Shown: one piece after another, positions 32,695 to 40,681 of the stretch
Position numbering within the stretch: the first letter of the stretch is position 1
How the letters are laid out: each line of letters starts with the position of its first letter
Assembly: GCA_045613985.1 (NCBI GenBank)
Contig: JAZLCA010000008.1
Location: forward strand, 1 to 40,830
Direction of reading: 5' to 3'
Source of the DNA: SIG644 sp045613985
GTDB lineage: Bacteria > Bacillota > Clostridia > Oscillospirales > CAG-272
Length of the DNA stretch: 40,830 nucleotides
Notes under the pieces: model-generated
The model's database searches: none
Seen by the model: only the letters and a program-made list of their open reading frames with translations
What the model was told of the DNA's origin: nothing
Position numbers and translations under genes: made by a program

Positions 32695-32758
32695 TGGCAT
32701 ATGCCAAAATAGGCAAAATGGACCCATGTGGGAGACTTTTGTGCTGTCCCACATGGGT
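32695..32758. promoter_or_regulatory. Palindromes upstream of the resolvase gene (res-like site or hairpin)
   Basis: TGGCATATGCCA (32695-32706) is a perfect 12-bp palindrome. ACCCATGTGGGA (32722-32733) pairs perfectly with 32747-32758 over 12 bp around 13 nt. They lie between the small-peptide gene and the resolvase gene. They may act as a terminator, an operator, or crossover-site parts. Confidence 0.5.
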
Positions 32759-32781
32759 ATACCCTATTGGGTTATTATAAA

Positions 32782-32874
32782 TTAGTCCCGTCGCTTCTTT
32801 TCAACGTAAAGCTCACCAATAATTTCGATAATGGCCGTTACGATAGCCGTTACAACGACCTTGATGTACTTCAT
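32782..32874 (-). CDS. 30-aa single-helix peptide
   Basis: From ATG 32874-32872 a 30-codon frame encodes a hydrophobic helix (IKVVVTAIVTAIIEIIG) followed by ELYVEKKRRD. GGAGGTGG lies 6 nt upstream. The ATG overlaps the stop of the 26-aa frame (ATGA), so translation of the two is coupled. The build, a short membrane helix with a charged tail, resembles small holin-like or type I toxin peptides, but no family is recognised. A hairpin follows. Confidence 0.55.
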   Translation of the reverse strand: MKYIKVVVTAIVTAIIEIIGELYVEKKRRD

Positions 32875-32951
32875 ATAAAACCACCTCCACCAGTAGCGTA
32901 ATAAATTTCGTCTTGCTCGTCTGCTTCTGTTTCTTTCAATACAAATGGCAT
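32871..32951 (-). CDS. 26-aa peptide with Gly-rich C-terminus, coupled to the amidotransferase gene
   Basis: The ATG (32951-32949) overlaps the TGA of the glutamine amidotransferase gene (TGATG), and its own TGA overlaps the ATG of the 30-aa frame. The peptide starts MPFVLKETEADEQDE and ends YYATGGGGFI. An acidic front with a glycine-rich tail suits a precursor that the neighbouring amidoligase could modify. The four glycine codons also form the GGAGG-type ribosome binding site of the next frame, so their coding role is not proven. It is too short for usual gene finders. Confidence 0.5.
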   Translation of the reverse strand: MPFVLKETEADEQDEIYYATGGGGFI

Positions 32952-33901
32952 CAGCACGCATATAAGTATTCCTCCACTTCCTCGGGCTGCAAGCCCTCTG
33001 CTAGTAATTCATCAATCAGTTCGGGATCGATGCCTTGGTACATCGCATAATACTTTAGATCCTCAATGTAAGCACGATTAGCGGCAGTGTGGGTATCGTT
33101 CTTATCCGAATCCTTCTTAACCGTGCCGGATGACGAATGCAGTCCCAAACTCCACCAATCCCGACCATAGCTGTAACGGAATTGAAAACTGTGTCGTTCC
33201 GTGCGTCCATCTGTATGTAGGACAAGAATATCTCCAGCATAGATAGGCACCGTCTCACACTCACCGCGTTTCAAAGAAGTAAAGAGCGGTGAATCCACCA
33301 ACGCCTTATACAATATTTCATCCGAGCTGGCGTAAACAAACAGCTTTTCTTTGGGGAAATGCAGGATGGAAAGCGGGCTGTCGCCTTTGACAAGATAGAG
33401 GGTGTTCTTGTTATCCAGGATGGAAAACGAAAAACTGCCCTCAACTGTTTCTGCCATGTAGCGGATACTGTTGATATCGAATCGTTTCTGTTGCTCGATC
33501 AGCTGGACCGCAACGTAGGAATCCGTTTCGATCTTAGATTTGAAATTAAACCTCTTTTGCAGGATGTCATCGTTCGTTAATACGCCGTTGTGTGCCAATG
33601 CAAAGCGAGCGGAACCTGCTCTACCCGTAAATGGGTGATTGTTCTGATTGAACTTTTCAGAACCTTGGGTGGAATGCCTTGTATGACCAATCAGCGCGCG
33701 AACACTCGCAGGAGGCTTAAAATCCAGCGCGTAGGCGGCTTTGGGATGCTTTTGCACGTTGATGCTTCCACCGTCGCAAAAAGCGATTCCGGTGGCATCC
33801 GTGCCTCTCACCGCCGATTGTATCGCCAGGGCGTTGGTCAGCTTGGCGATGTCTTTGATAGGTTGGTCGTTGTAACTGGAAAATCCGTATAAACCGCACA
33901 T
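32951..33901 (-). CDS. Class II glutamine amidotransferase (Ntn hydrolase)
   Basis: The 316-aa protein begins MCGLYGF, so Cys2 becomes the N-terminal nucleophile after removal of Met. Class II features are RGTDATGIA, GHTRHSTQG (compare GHTRWATHG in GlmS), AHNGVLTN and ETDSYV. It lacks the sugar isomerase or phosphoribosyl domains of GlmS and PurF; the C-terminal 90 residues are unassigned. It would release ammonia from glutamine or act as a related amide hydrolase. It abuts the amidoligase gene directly (TAA then ATG), so they work together. The stop codon overlaps a micro-ORF. Confidence 0.88.
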   Translation of the reverse strand: MCGLYGFSSYNDQPIKDIAKLTNALAIQSAVRGTDATGIAFCDGGSINVQKHPKAAYALDFKPPASVRALIGHTRHSTQGSEKFNQNNHPFTGRAGSARFALAHNGVLTNDDILQKRFNFKSKIETDSYVAVQLIEQQKRFDINSIRYMAETVEGSFSFSILDNKNTLYLVKGDSPLSILHFPKEKLFVYASSDEILYKALVDSPLFTSLKRGECETVPIYAGDILVLHTDGRTERHSFQFRYSYGRDWWSLGLHSSSGTVKKDSDKNDTHTAANRAYIEDLKYYAMYQGIDPELIDELLAEGLQPEEVEEYLYAC

Positions 33902-35017
33902 TTACTGCTCCTCACTTTCGTTGGTTTCTACTTCGTCGTTGACATATAGATTCTTTGATTTGAGGTAGTCGATCAGCTCCGGCTTACTCTCCGCATCGAT
34001 CCCTCGGACGAACTCACTCCAGGAGAGATGTTCCATCTGCTCGTCGGTCAAAAGCATGGCGCATATGCAAATCTCCTCGACCAGCTGCAGCGTGGCAAGA
34101 AACGTCTGATAGCGCAAGGTTCCACGGAAGAGGCGAAATTCAATGGTATCCTCGTTGGTGAGATTGACCGCGACGTATCGACCGGCATACTTGCCTTTAG
34201 CCTTTTCATACGTTTCCTTGGCGGTGTTGGATATGGTCGCATAGCGTGCCGCCCAGCGTTCCAAGCTACCAAGCTTTCTGCGTGAGAACTTTACAAGCTC
34301 GTTCCAATGCTTCTCCACGAAAAATACGACTCTGCCAATTCCTGCCTCCTGCTCGTCCTCCGCTGTTCCAAACGCGGTGCGGTTGCAATGGACGTGCAAG
34401 CCGCAAGTGCTGGTGTTGTGCGATGCATAGTCCATCTCCAAGGCCTTAGCGAACACCTCCGACCAGTTCATCGTGTTCTTGTGATAGTCAAGCGTCATGG
34501 GATGCGACACGATCTCAAATCCCTCCTGCAAACTGCCGTCATGCTTGCAGTAGATGTGCTCCTGTGTTCCATTGGCAAGGTCGATCAGCTCCCGTGCGTT
34601 GGCATGATCCTCACCGCCGCGATCAATCTCCAACTCAACGCCCATAAAAAGAAGCCCGGAACCGTGGAACATTGGTTCGGGCTTGTAGTTGTAGGACTTG
34701 ATGGCTTTTTGATGCAGCTTGCGGTAACATTCGTCACAGTAATAGTAGCAGGAATCCTCGTCGTAACAAGCATCGTCGTTGTGAATTAACCTGCCGCACT
34801 CCTCGCAGGCGGTGTAGTGATTTTCGTAGCACCGCACGCAAAGAATGGTGTTGTCGTCCCCCTCGGCGTCGTCGCGCCAGATCCGACGGCTGCAGTGATC
34901 GCACAGCGCGGTGTGCTCCTCAAAGCAATCTTCGCACAGCGTTTGACCGTCGTGATAATACGCCTCATCCTCGGACAAGACAGCTCCGCAAATGGAGCAA
35001 ATTTTGGGTTCGTTCAT
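33902..35017 (-). CDS. Amidoligase-family protein with N-terminal zinc ribbons
   Basis: The 371-aa protein has three CxxC pairs-of-pairs in its first 105 residues (CSIC/CEDC, CDHC/CVRC, CEEC/CDEC), resembling LIM or treble-clef zinc folds. From about residue 120 there is an Amidoligase_2 (glutamine synthetase-like) domain with GVELEIDRGG, KHDGSLQEGFEIVSHP, CGLHVHCNR and TIEFRLFRG, which hold the acidic and basic residues for ATP and metal. These ligases join a carboxyl to an amine. Family members are typical of phages and mobile elements next to class II amidotransferases, and their products are unknown. The ribosome binding site is AAAGGGAG before ATG 35017. Confidence 0.87.
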   Translation of the reverse strand: MNEPKICSICGAVLSEDEAYYHDGQTLCEDCFEEHTALCDHCSRRIWRDDAEGDDNTILCVRCYENHYTACEECGRLIHNDDACYDEDSCYYYCDECYRKLHQKAIKSYNYKPEPMFHGSGLLFMGVELEIDRGGEDHANARELIDLANGTQEHIYCKHDGSLQEGFEIVSHPMTLDYHKNTMNWSEVFAKALEMDYASHNTSTCGLHVHCNRTAFGTAEDEQEAGIGRVVFFVEKHWNELVKFSRRKLGSLERWAARYATISNTAKETYEKAKGKYAGRYVAVNLTNEDTIEFRLFRGTLRYQTFLATLQLVEEICICAMLLTDEQMEHLSWSEFVRGIDAESKPELIDYLKSKNLYVNDEVETNESEEQ

Positions 35018-35166
35018 AGTAAAATCTCCCTTTTTGGTTTGTATTGGTTTATAACCGTCAAAATAATATATAAATCAAACGGCCGCTTATACTCAACCGA
35101 AGGGAGCCACCACGAGCGAAAGAACACTATATTAAACCAAAATAAACACCAAAAGGAGTTGATATT

Positions 35167-35337
35167 ATGTATCGAATACCCGAGATTATGACATTCAAAG
35201 AGTGTCAGATGTTTCTAAAGGTCGGAAAGAATACGTTGCTGAATCTGCTGCATGACAATGAAATTCAGGCTTTCAAAATTGGAAGCCGATGGAAGATTCC
35301 AAGGGAGAACGTGGAGGAGTTTGTGAGGTATAGGTGA
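35167..35337 (+). CDS. Excisionase/MerR-like small HTH protein
   Basis: The 56-aa frame reads MYRIPEIMTFKECQ, then ...VGKNTLLNLLHDN and FKIGSRWKIPRENVEEFV. This is the excisionase-type winged HTH (DNA-binding, TIGR01764-like). AAAGGAG lies 8 nt before the ATG. It diverges from the amidoligase operon and may regulate it or act as a directionality factor for the element. A long palindrome follows. Confidence 0.8.
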   Translation: MYRIPEIMTFKECQMFLKVGKNTLLNLLHDNEIQAFKIGSRWKIPRENVEEFVRYR

Positions 35338-35342
35338 GAAAG

Positions 35343-35380
35343 CGGCCAAGCGCAGGACTTACAAGTCCAGCGCTTGGCCG
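35343..35380. terminator. Long palindrome between the HTH gene and araD
   Basis: CGGCCAAGCGC (35343-35353) and GCGCTTGGCCG (35370-35380) enclose a second stem GGACTT/AAGTCC. The structure is nearly complete over 38 bp. Without a T-run it is a weak terminator, but it lies between convergent genes. It may also mark the right end of the element. Confidence 0.6.
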
Positions 35381-35431
35381 TATACCAATATAGCTAAATG
35401 TTTTCTTTGCTTGGTAAAATATTTGAATTGA

Positions 35432-36136
35432 TCATTCATTATTCTGCCCGTAATACGCCTTTGCACCGTGCTTGCGTAGATAGTGCTTGTCCAGCAGTTC
35501 CTTCTGCATACGGCCGATGTCGGGAGTAAGCATCATTGCACGGAAGTTCATGGCAGCTACTTCTTCCATTACCACAGCATTGTGCACTGCTTCCATAGCG
35601 TCTTTGCCCCAGGCAAAAGGGCCGTGGCTCTTCACCAGCACACCGGGGATCTGCATAGGATCGATATCCCGTTCCTTAAAGGTTTCGATGATAACTGCAC
35701 CGGTTTTCTTTTCGTATTCGCCGACAATCTCTTCCGGAGTCATGGCTCTTGTGCAGGGAATCTCGCCGTAAAAATAATCGCCATGTGTTGTACCAAGCGG
35801 CAAAATGCCCAAACCTGCCTGAGCAAAAGAGGTCGCCTGAGAGCTGTGTGTATGAACAATACCTCCAACCTCCGGGAAAGCCTTGTAAAGCTCAACATGG
35901 GTGGGAGTGTCACTGGAAGGGTTATACTTCCCTTCCACCCTTTTCCCGGTGGCAAGCTCAACCACCACCATATCTTCTGGCTGAAGGGCATCATATTCAA
36001 CGCCGGAGGGCTTGATTACTATCATGCCGGTTTCTCTGTCTACAGCGGACACATTGCCCCAGGTGAAAGTTACAAGACCATACTTGGGAAGCAGTAAATT
36101 GGCTTCCCAAATCTGTTTTTTCAGTGTTTCAAGCAT
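35432..36136 (-). CDS. araD: L-ribulose-5-phosphate 4-epimerase
   Basis: The 234-aa class II aldolase-fold enzyme matches AraD along its length: LPKYGLVTFTWGNVSAVDR, KPSGVEYD, SSDTPTHVELY, the zinc ligands in VHTHSS and a further His in KSHGPF. It converts L-ribulose-5-phosphate to D-xylulose-5-phosphate. It is the last gene of the sugar operon, starting 2 nt after the kinase stop with GAGG inside the kinase end. Confidence 0.93.
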   Translation of the reverse strand: MLETLKKQIWEANLLLPKYGLVTFTWGNVSAVDRETGMIVIKPSGVEYDALQPEDMVVVELATGKRVEGKYNPSSDTPTHVELYKAFPEVGGIVHTHSSQATSFAQAGLGILPLGTTHGDYFYGEIPCTRAMTPEEIVGEYEKKTGAVIIETFKERDIDPMQIPGVLVKSHGPFAWGKDAMEAVHNAVVMEEVAAMNFRAMMLTPDIGRMQKELLDKHYLRKHGAKAYYGQNNE

Positions 36137-36138
36137 CT

Positions 36139-37707
36139 TTATACCTCTTTCAACCCAGTATATGCCGCCAGGCCAGCTTTGTACCGCTTCATGAATGCGG
36201 AATATGCGGCAGCACCGTCAGGATCAGATTCCAACCGCAGGATATCTGCATCGACAAAAACCTCATCAGCCAGCCACTGGCCCAATATTTTTTTGGTTCC
36301 GCATTCCATGTATGCCGCCAGAAGTGCCATTCCCCATGCTCCGCCTTCTCCTGCAGTTGCTGCAGTGGAGACGGGACACCCCAAAGCATCTGCCAGAATC
36401 TGCTGTGCCACGCCTTTGGTCTTGAACAAACCGCCATGAGCCATGATGTGAGCCGCGTGGATGCTTTCCTTTTCCCAAAGAAGATCCATACCCATTCTGA
36501 CAGGCGCCAGAGAAGCGTACAGTTGTGAACGCATCATATTGGCAAGGTTCAGTTTGCTGTCGGGAGTACGGAAGTACAGCGGATAACCTTTTTCCACTCC
36601 TGCAACTGGTTCTGCGGCCAGATAATTATAGGCTGTCACACTGGCACAGTCCTTATCACCTGTCATAGCGTGATTGTACAGAATGGAATACACATCGGAA
36701 ATATCCATGGAATGCCCGGCAAGAGCTGCAAATTCATGGAACATCTGCACCCACTGATCCAGCTCGGAACAGCCGTTGTTGCTATGTACCATAGCTACAA
36801 CAGCTCCGTCAGGAGTATTGCATACGTCGATTTCAGGATATACGCCCTTGAGAGGCTTGTCGAGTACCAGCATAGAAAACACGGATGTACCCGCGGACAG
36901 GTTGCCTGTACCGGGAAGAACGGAATTGGTAGCCACCATACCCGTTCCTGCATCCCCTTCGGGAGGACACACAGGCACTCCCGGCTGCAACTTTCCGGTA
37001 GGATCAAGGAATCGTGCACCAACAGCGGTCAGCACGGCACCCTTTTCTCCCGCAGTACGGACTGCAGGCAGTATATCGCAGATCTTCCATGGATAGTTTT
37101 CTGCTAATTCATCGAATTTTGCAAGCATGGCGGGATTGTAGTCACCGTCTTTCAGCGGGAACATACCGGAAGCTTCTCCAAGCCCTGCTTCATGTCTGCC
37201 GGTCAGGATAAAATGGATGTGAGAAGCCAGTGTAGACAGTCGGCTGATATCAGCTAAATGTTCCTCACCATTTAACATGGCCTGATATAAATGGGCAACG
37301 CTCCATCTTTGAGGAATGTTGAATCCAAACAGGTCAGTTAGCTTTTCTGCTGCTTCCGCTGTAGTAGCATTACGCCATGTGCGGAATGGAGTGAGAAGGG
37401 TTCCTTTCTTGTCGAAAGCCAAATAGCCGTGCATCATACCGGATATGCCCATGGCTCCCACGGTGGTCAGCATGATACCGTAGCGACACTGCACATCGGT
37501 AGCGAGGGAAGCATAGCATCTTTGAATACCATCGGTTACATCCTCCATGGTGTAGGTCCAGTATCCGTTTTCATATCGGTTTTCCCAGCTACAGCTGCCG
37601 GTAGCGATAGTTTTGTATGTATCATCCAACAGAACAGCCTTGATTCGGGTGGAGCCAAGCTCTATCCCAAGATAAGTTCTGCCGGCTTCTATTTTTTTCT
37701 TTATCAT
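36139..37707 (-). CDS. FGGY-family carbohydrate kinase, probable ribulokinase
   Basis: The 522-aa sugar kinase has the FGGY pattern: ATP-binding YLGIELGSTRIKAVLLD, GISGMMHGYL, FRTWRNATT, and the C-terminal signature around AHGGLFKTKGVAQQ and TAGEGGAWGMALLAAY. Sequence alone does not fix the sugar. Because araD lies 2 nt downstream, phosphorylation of L-ribulose is the best reading; xylulose is the alternative. The ribosome binding site is weak (TAAGG), so translation may be coupled to the isomerase gene 17 bp ahead. Confidence 0.85.
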   Translation of the reverse strand: MIKKKIEAGRTYLGIELGSTRIKAVLLDDTYKTIATGSCSWENRYENGYWTYTMEDVTDGIQRCYASLATDVQCRYGIMLTTVGAMGISGMMHGYLAFDKKGTLLTPFRTWRNATTAEAAEKLTDLFGFNIPQRWSVAHLYQAMLNGEEHLADISRLSTLASHIHFILTGRHEAGLGEASGMFPLKDGDYNPAMLAKFDELAENYPWKICDILPAVRTAGEKGAVLTAVGARFLDPTGKLQPGVPVCPPEGDAGTGMVATNSVLPGTGNLSAGTSVFSMLVLDKPLKGVYPEIDVCNTPDGAVVAMVHSNNGCSELDQWVQMFHEFAALAGHSMDISDVYSILYNHAMTGDKDCASVTAYNYLAAEPVAGVEKGYPLYFRTPDSKLNLANMMRSQLYASLAPVRMGMDLLWEKESIHAAHIMAHGGLFKTKGVAQQILADALGCPVSTAATAGEGGAWGMALLAAYMECGTKKILGQWLADEVFVDADILRLESDPDGAAAYSAFMKRYKAGLAAYTGLKEV

Positions 37708-37724
37708 AATAATACCTTAATCAT

Positions 37725-38672
37725 TTATAATGCAAGCACTTCTTCTTCACGTGCGCGGAAATAATTCACGCTGTCGAATACCAGCTTGTCGAGGATAGTG
37801 GGATCGGTCTTTGCGTTCTGTGCCGGATAGGGATCGCCTCCGGGGCCGAGAGGTTCTGGTGTTACGAAGCAGGCATCGTCGTTGTTGTAGCCGAGGAGGT
37901 ACAGCGCCATAATGATGGTGTCGATGTCCAGAGAACCGTCGCCGAGCGCACAGCGGTTGGTATCAGCCATGTGGAGGTTGGTGAGACGCTTGCCTGCCGC
38001 AAGAAGGGACTCGCCGATATGACTTTCCTCAACGAGCATATGGTAAACATCGCCGTTGATGTGCTGTACACCCGGATGATTCAGCAGATCAATGTACGCA
38101 TTCGCTTCCGCGATGGAGTGAACGATGGAGGTTTCAGCGGAACGGATGGGTTCAATAGCCGCGCGGATGCCGTAATTTACAAAAACGTCAGCAACGCGAG
38201 AAAGGCTGTCGATGCTGCGATCAATTTCGCTGGTGTCATACTTCTGCGGTCTGCCTACTGCTGCAGGACAAACGAGCATATACTTGCCGCCGACAGCCGC
38301 GGTGAATTCGGATTCGCGCTTGATGTAGTCGATGGCAGCCTGGCGCTGAATGTGACGGTTTGAGGACAGGTCGTTGTCGGCAGAGAACATACCGCATACG
38401 CCGCCGGCCTTGATTCCGTATGTGTCCATAATTTTAAGAACTTCTGCGGGTCTGTAGCCGAGGTCAGCACCATAGTGATTGCCGTGGAGCTCGATGTAGG
38501 AAATGCCTGCGCGATTCAGTCTTTCGCAGGAGGTTTCGAAGGATTCAAGACCGAAGCCCCAGTTGCTCCAGGAGAACTTGAGTCTGTTTTTCAGGAGTTC
38601 GGGATTCGCCTTCTTGTAAGCGAGGAACTGTTCGCGGATTTTTGTTGATTTGATTTCGTAGTTCTGTTTCAT
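37725..38672 (-). CDS. Sugar isomerase/epimerase-like TIM-barrel protein
   Basis: This 315-aa protein belongs to the AP endonuclease 2/xylose isomerase-like fold, near the tagatose/psicose epimerase group. Metal-site surroundings are SYIELHGNHYGADLG, AAIEPIRS, INGDVYHM, LHMADTNR and TPEPLGP. It probably interconverts ketoses for the kinase downstream, perhaps L-arabinose to L-ribulose or an epimerisation step, as no classical araA is seen here. The start is ATG 38672, with GAGG 6 nt upstream; four codons earlier is an alternative ATG. Confidence 0.82.
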   Translation of the reverse strand: MKQNYEIKSTKIREQFLAYKKANPELLKNRLKFSWSNWGFGLESFETSCERLNRAGISYIELHGNHYGADLGYRPAEVLKIMDTYGIKAGGVCGMFSADNDLSSNRHIQRQAAIDYIKRESEFTAAVGGKYMLVCPAAVGRPQKYDTSEIDRSIDSLSRVADVFVNYGIRAAIEPIRSAETSIVHSIAEANAYIDLLNHPGVQHINGDVYHMLVEESHIGESLLAAGKRLTNLHMADTNRCALGDGSLDIDTIIMALYLLGYNNDDACFVTPEPLGPGGDPYPAQNAKTDPTILDKLVFDSVNYFRAREEEVLAL

Positions 38673-38757
38673 AGTAAACCTCATTTATGATCTCAGTACA
38701 ACATCGCATTGCACTAAATTGTTACATTGCCTTTTTCTGCTGACATTCTTATCTTTG

Positions 38758-40362
38758 TCATTCGCGTTTGTCGGAAAAATCCTTATCGTCATAAAGCGGA
38801 TATATTCCGTCGATCGGTGTAACCGAAACAGTCTGTTCTCCGAACTTTTTGACGGTGTAGTCGGTGTCAATGTAGTTACTGTGGTATACAGTTGTCTGCG
38901 GATTCCATGTAACCGTAATCATATCGTATGCTTCTGCCTCAAAGTACATCCATCCGTCGTTCATGGAATACTCCGTTTCTGTACCGTCAATACAGAGCGT
39001 AAGCGTTTCCGAAATAATATTATCAGGAATGCGAACTCGTACAGGCCCTGATTTCTTTGGCAGGATTGAAATTTCTCCTGTTTTCGGAAGTGAGCTTATG
39101 ATTTTTGCGCATCCGTTATCGCAGGAGAAAAGCATATTGACTGACAAAACGCCCTTTTCGACAGTAACAATATTTTCTATAACACGGCAGATTGATTGGT
39201 TTGCTCCCTGAGTAATATCGAGGGTGTTGATCGGTGAGCCTTCGTTTTCGAGATGTGACGCAGGCATCGGGAAACCGTATCCTCCGAGTATTCTTGACGG
39301 AATATCGCGTGTATGATCTGAAACAGGATTTTCGTTTGCTTTAATGAAATCACTGTTAAGCACCTGTGAGGGGAGAACACCTCCACGCATGAAAGTTTCA
39401 GCACGGGAAAACCACTTGGTATCAGAAGAATATTTACCGAGCGCGATGCAGAATGACACCATATCGCCAATTTGATTCACTTCACCCTGTACCTGACCCG
39501 GAATGCGGATTTGTTCTTTAATCCATCCGAAATCAGTCATGATTACAGGAAGTCCGAGAGGATTTTCATAAAGTCGTTCCATTTTTGCAAGCATTTCAGA
39601 GTCATCCGTGAAAGCCGCATATTCTGCTGCGCCAGACAGAGCTGATGTAACTGAATGAATATGGGTGCCGGCAGACTCAAGCATTTCACCATCATCGGTA
39701 AAGCAGTCGAGTGTTCCAAGAGCAAAATTATGGGCGATTTCAAGCGCACGTCGGTCACCTGTGAGCTTGTAATACTGTGTCAGGGGACCCGTGAGACGGC
39801 CTGCCGTCATTGGCTGAGGTGCACCGATTGAACTCGTGAACTTGTCGATGACTCCGTTTTCGACAGCTTTAGCCGGTTCGAATCGTCTTCCATCATCGGA
39901 AACGATCTTCGGAATCCCCGTAATGATCTTTTCCATAGTTTCATACGCCATACCATCATTTCTCATTTCTATGAGAAGGTTGAGCGCTTCAATGGTTTCG
40001 CGTACATTGTGAAGTTCTATTCTCCAGGGATCTGATTCATTTACAAATTCAAGGCACATGCCGAATTCTTCATCAAGATGCTCCCAAAAATGCTTTACAT
40101 AGGCGCTCTCAATACGGGAAGAAATCTTTGTGCCAGTGAATTTTTCAAAATTATACATAAGATCCATGCCGCGTCCGATAGCGTGCTGCATGAGGGTGCC
40201 GGGGCAGCCGTGAGCAAAGCCTTCTCCCTTTTCGCGGTGCCTTGTATAGGCAAAATGTGGACGCATATCCAGTTCACGTGACAGAATTCGTTCGCAGTAT
40301 CTCATGCCGAGCATGAGCCTCAGGGTTAGATCGCCGTCGTACCACTTAATTATGTCTTTCAT
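38758..40362 (-). CDS. Glycosidase-like (alpha/alpha)6-barrel protein, possibly beta-L-arabinofuranosidase-like
   Basis: The 534-aa protein is mostly helical up to about residue 380, with repeated sequences like YYKLTGDRRALEIAHNFA and AEYAAFTDDSEMLAKMERLY. The last 120 residues are beta-rich (VRVRIPDNI ... MITVTWNP). This layout is shared by GH127-type beta-L-arabinofuranosidases and related hydrolases and lyases. There is no signal peptide, so it would act in the cytoplasm on imported oligosaccharides. With the araD and kinase genes downstream, release of a pentose is a plausible role. I cannot confirm the family by motif. AGGAG lies 8 nt before the ATG. Confidence 0.55.
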   Translation of the reverse strand: MKDIIKWYDGDLTLRLMLGMRYCERILSRELDMRPHFAYTRHREKGEGFAHGCPGTLMQHAIGRGMDLMYNFEKFTGTKISSRIESAYVKHFWEHLDEEFGMCLEFVNESDPWRIELHNVRETIEALNLLIEMRNDGMAYETMEKIITGIPKIVSDDGRRFEPAKAVENGVIDKFTSSIGAPQPMTAGRLTGPLTQYYKLTGDRRALEIAHNFALGTLDCFTDDGEMLESAGTHIHSVTSALSGAAEYAAFTDDSEMLAKMERLYENPLGLPVIMTDFGWIKEQIRIPGQVQGEVNQIGDMVSFCIALGKYSSDTKWFSRAETFMRGGVLPSQVLNSDFIKANENPVSDHTRDIPSRILGGYGFPMPASHLENEGSPINTLDITQGANQSICRVIENIVTVEKGVLSVNMLFSCDNGCAKIISSLPKTGEISILPKKSGPVRVRIPDNIISETLTLCIDGTETEYSMNDGWMYFEAEAYDMITVTWNPQTTVYHSNYIDTDYTVKKFGEQTVSVTPIDGIYPLYDDKDFSDKRE

Positions 40363-40681
40363 TATTTACTCCTCGTTATCAAATAATGTTTAGTGTTTTT
40401 CAAGTCAACAAGGCTATATTCTTTTCAATTTTTCGACCCATTTCAACCTCCAGCAAAGTCTTCTCTGATCGTGTGAGAGAATATACTTCGGAAGAACTTC
40501 CATTCATGTCATTAGTCAAATGGAACTGACCAATCGCCTGCCAAATAAATATGATCTACTTGACAGCCACCCCCATCCTGAAAGACGAGGGTGGCCAATG
40601 ATCCGATAATATGGGGTATTTCACTATTAATATTTGTTATGCGTGTTACCCAATTACAAAGGAAAACAACGCGTGCCGTGG
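40363..40681. other. Intergenic stretch upstream of the sugar operon
   Basis: It should hold the operon promoter; a candidate on the reverse strand is TTGACT near 40411 with a weak -10. The hairpin GCCACCC (40566-40572) / GGGTGGC (40589-40595) probably ends the leftward gene beginning beyond the window. No gene is visible. Confidence 0.5.
40566..40595 (-). terminator. Hairpin after the partial gene at the right edge
   Basis: A 7-bp stem GCCACCC/GGGTGGC with a 16-nt loop lies about 90 bp after the stop of the 40682-40830 gene. There is no long T-run, so the call is weak. Confidence 0.4.

Noticed and set aside
39870..39895. tRNA T-arm-like GGTTCGAATC
   Set aside because: It lies within the glycosidase-like coding region without the other parts of a tRNA. 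I found no tRNA or rRNA genes in the window.
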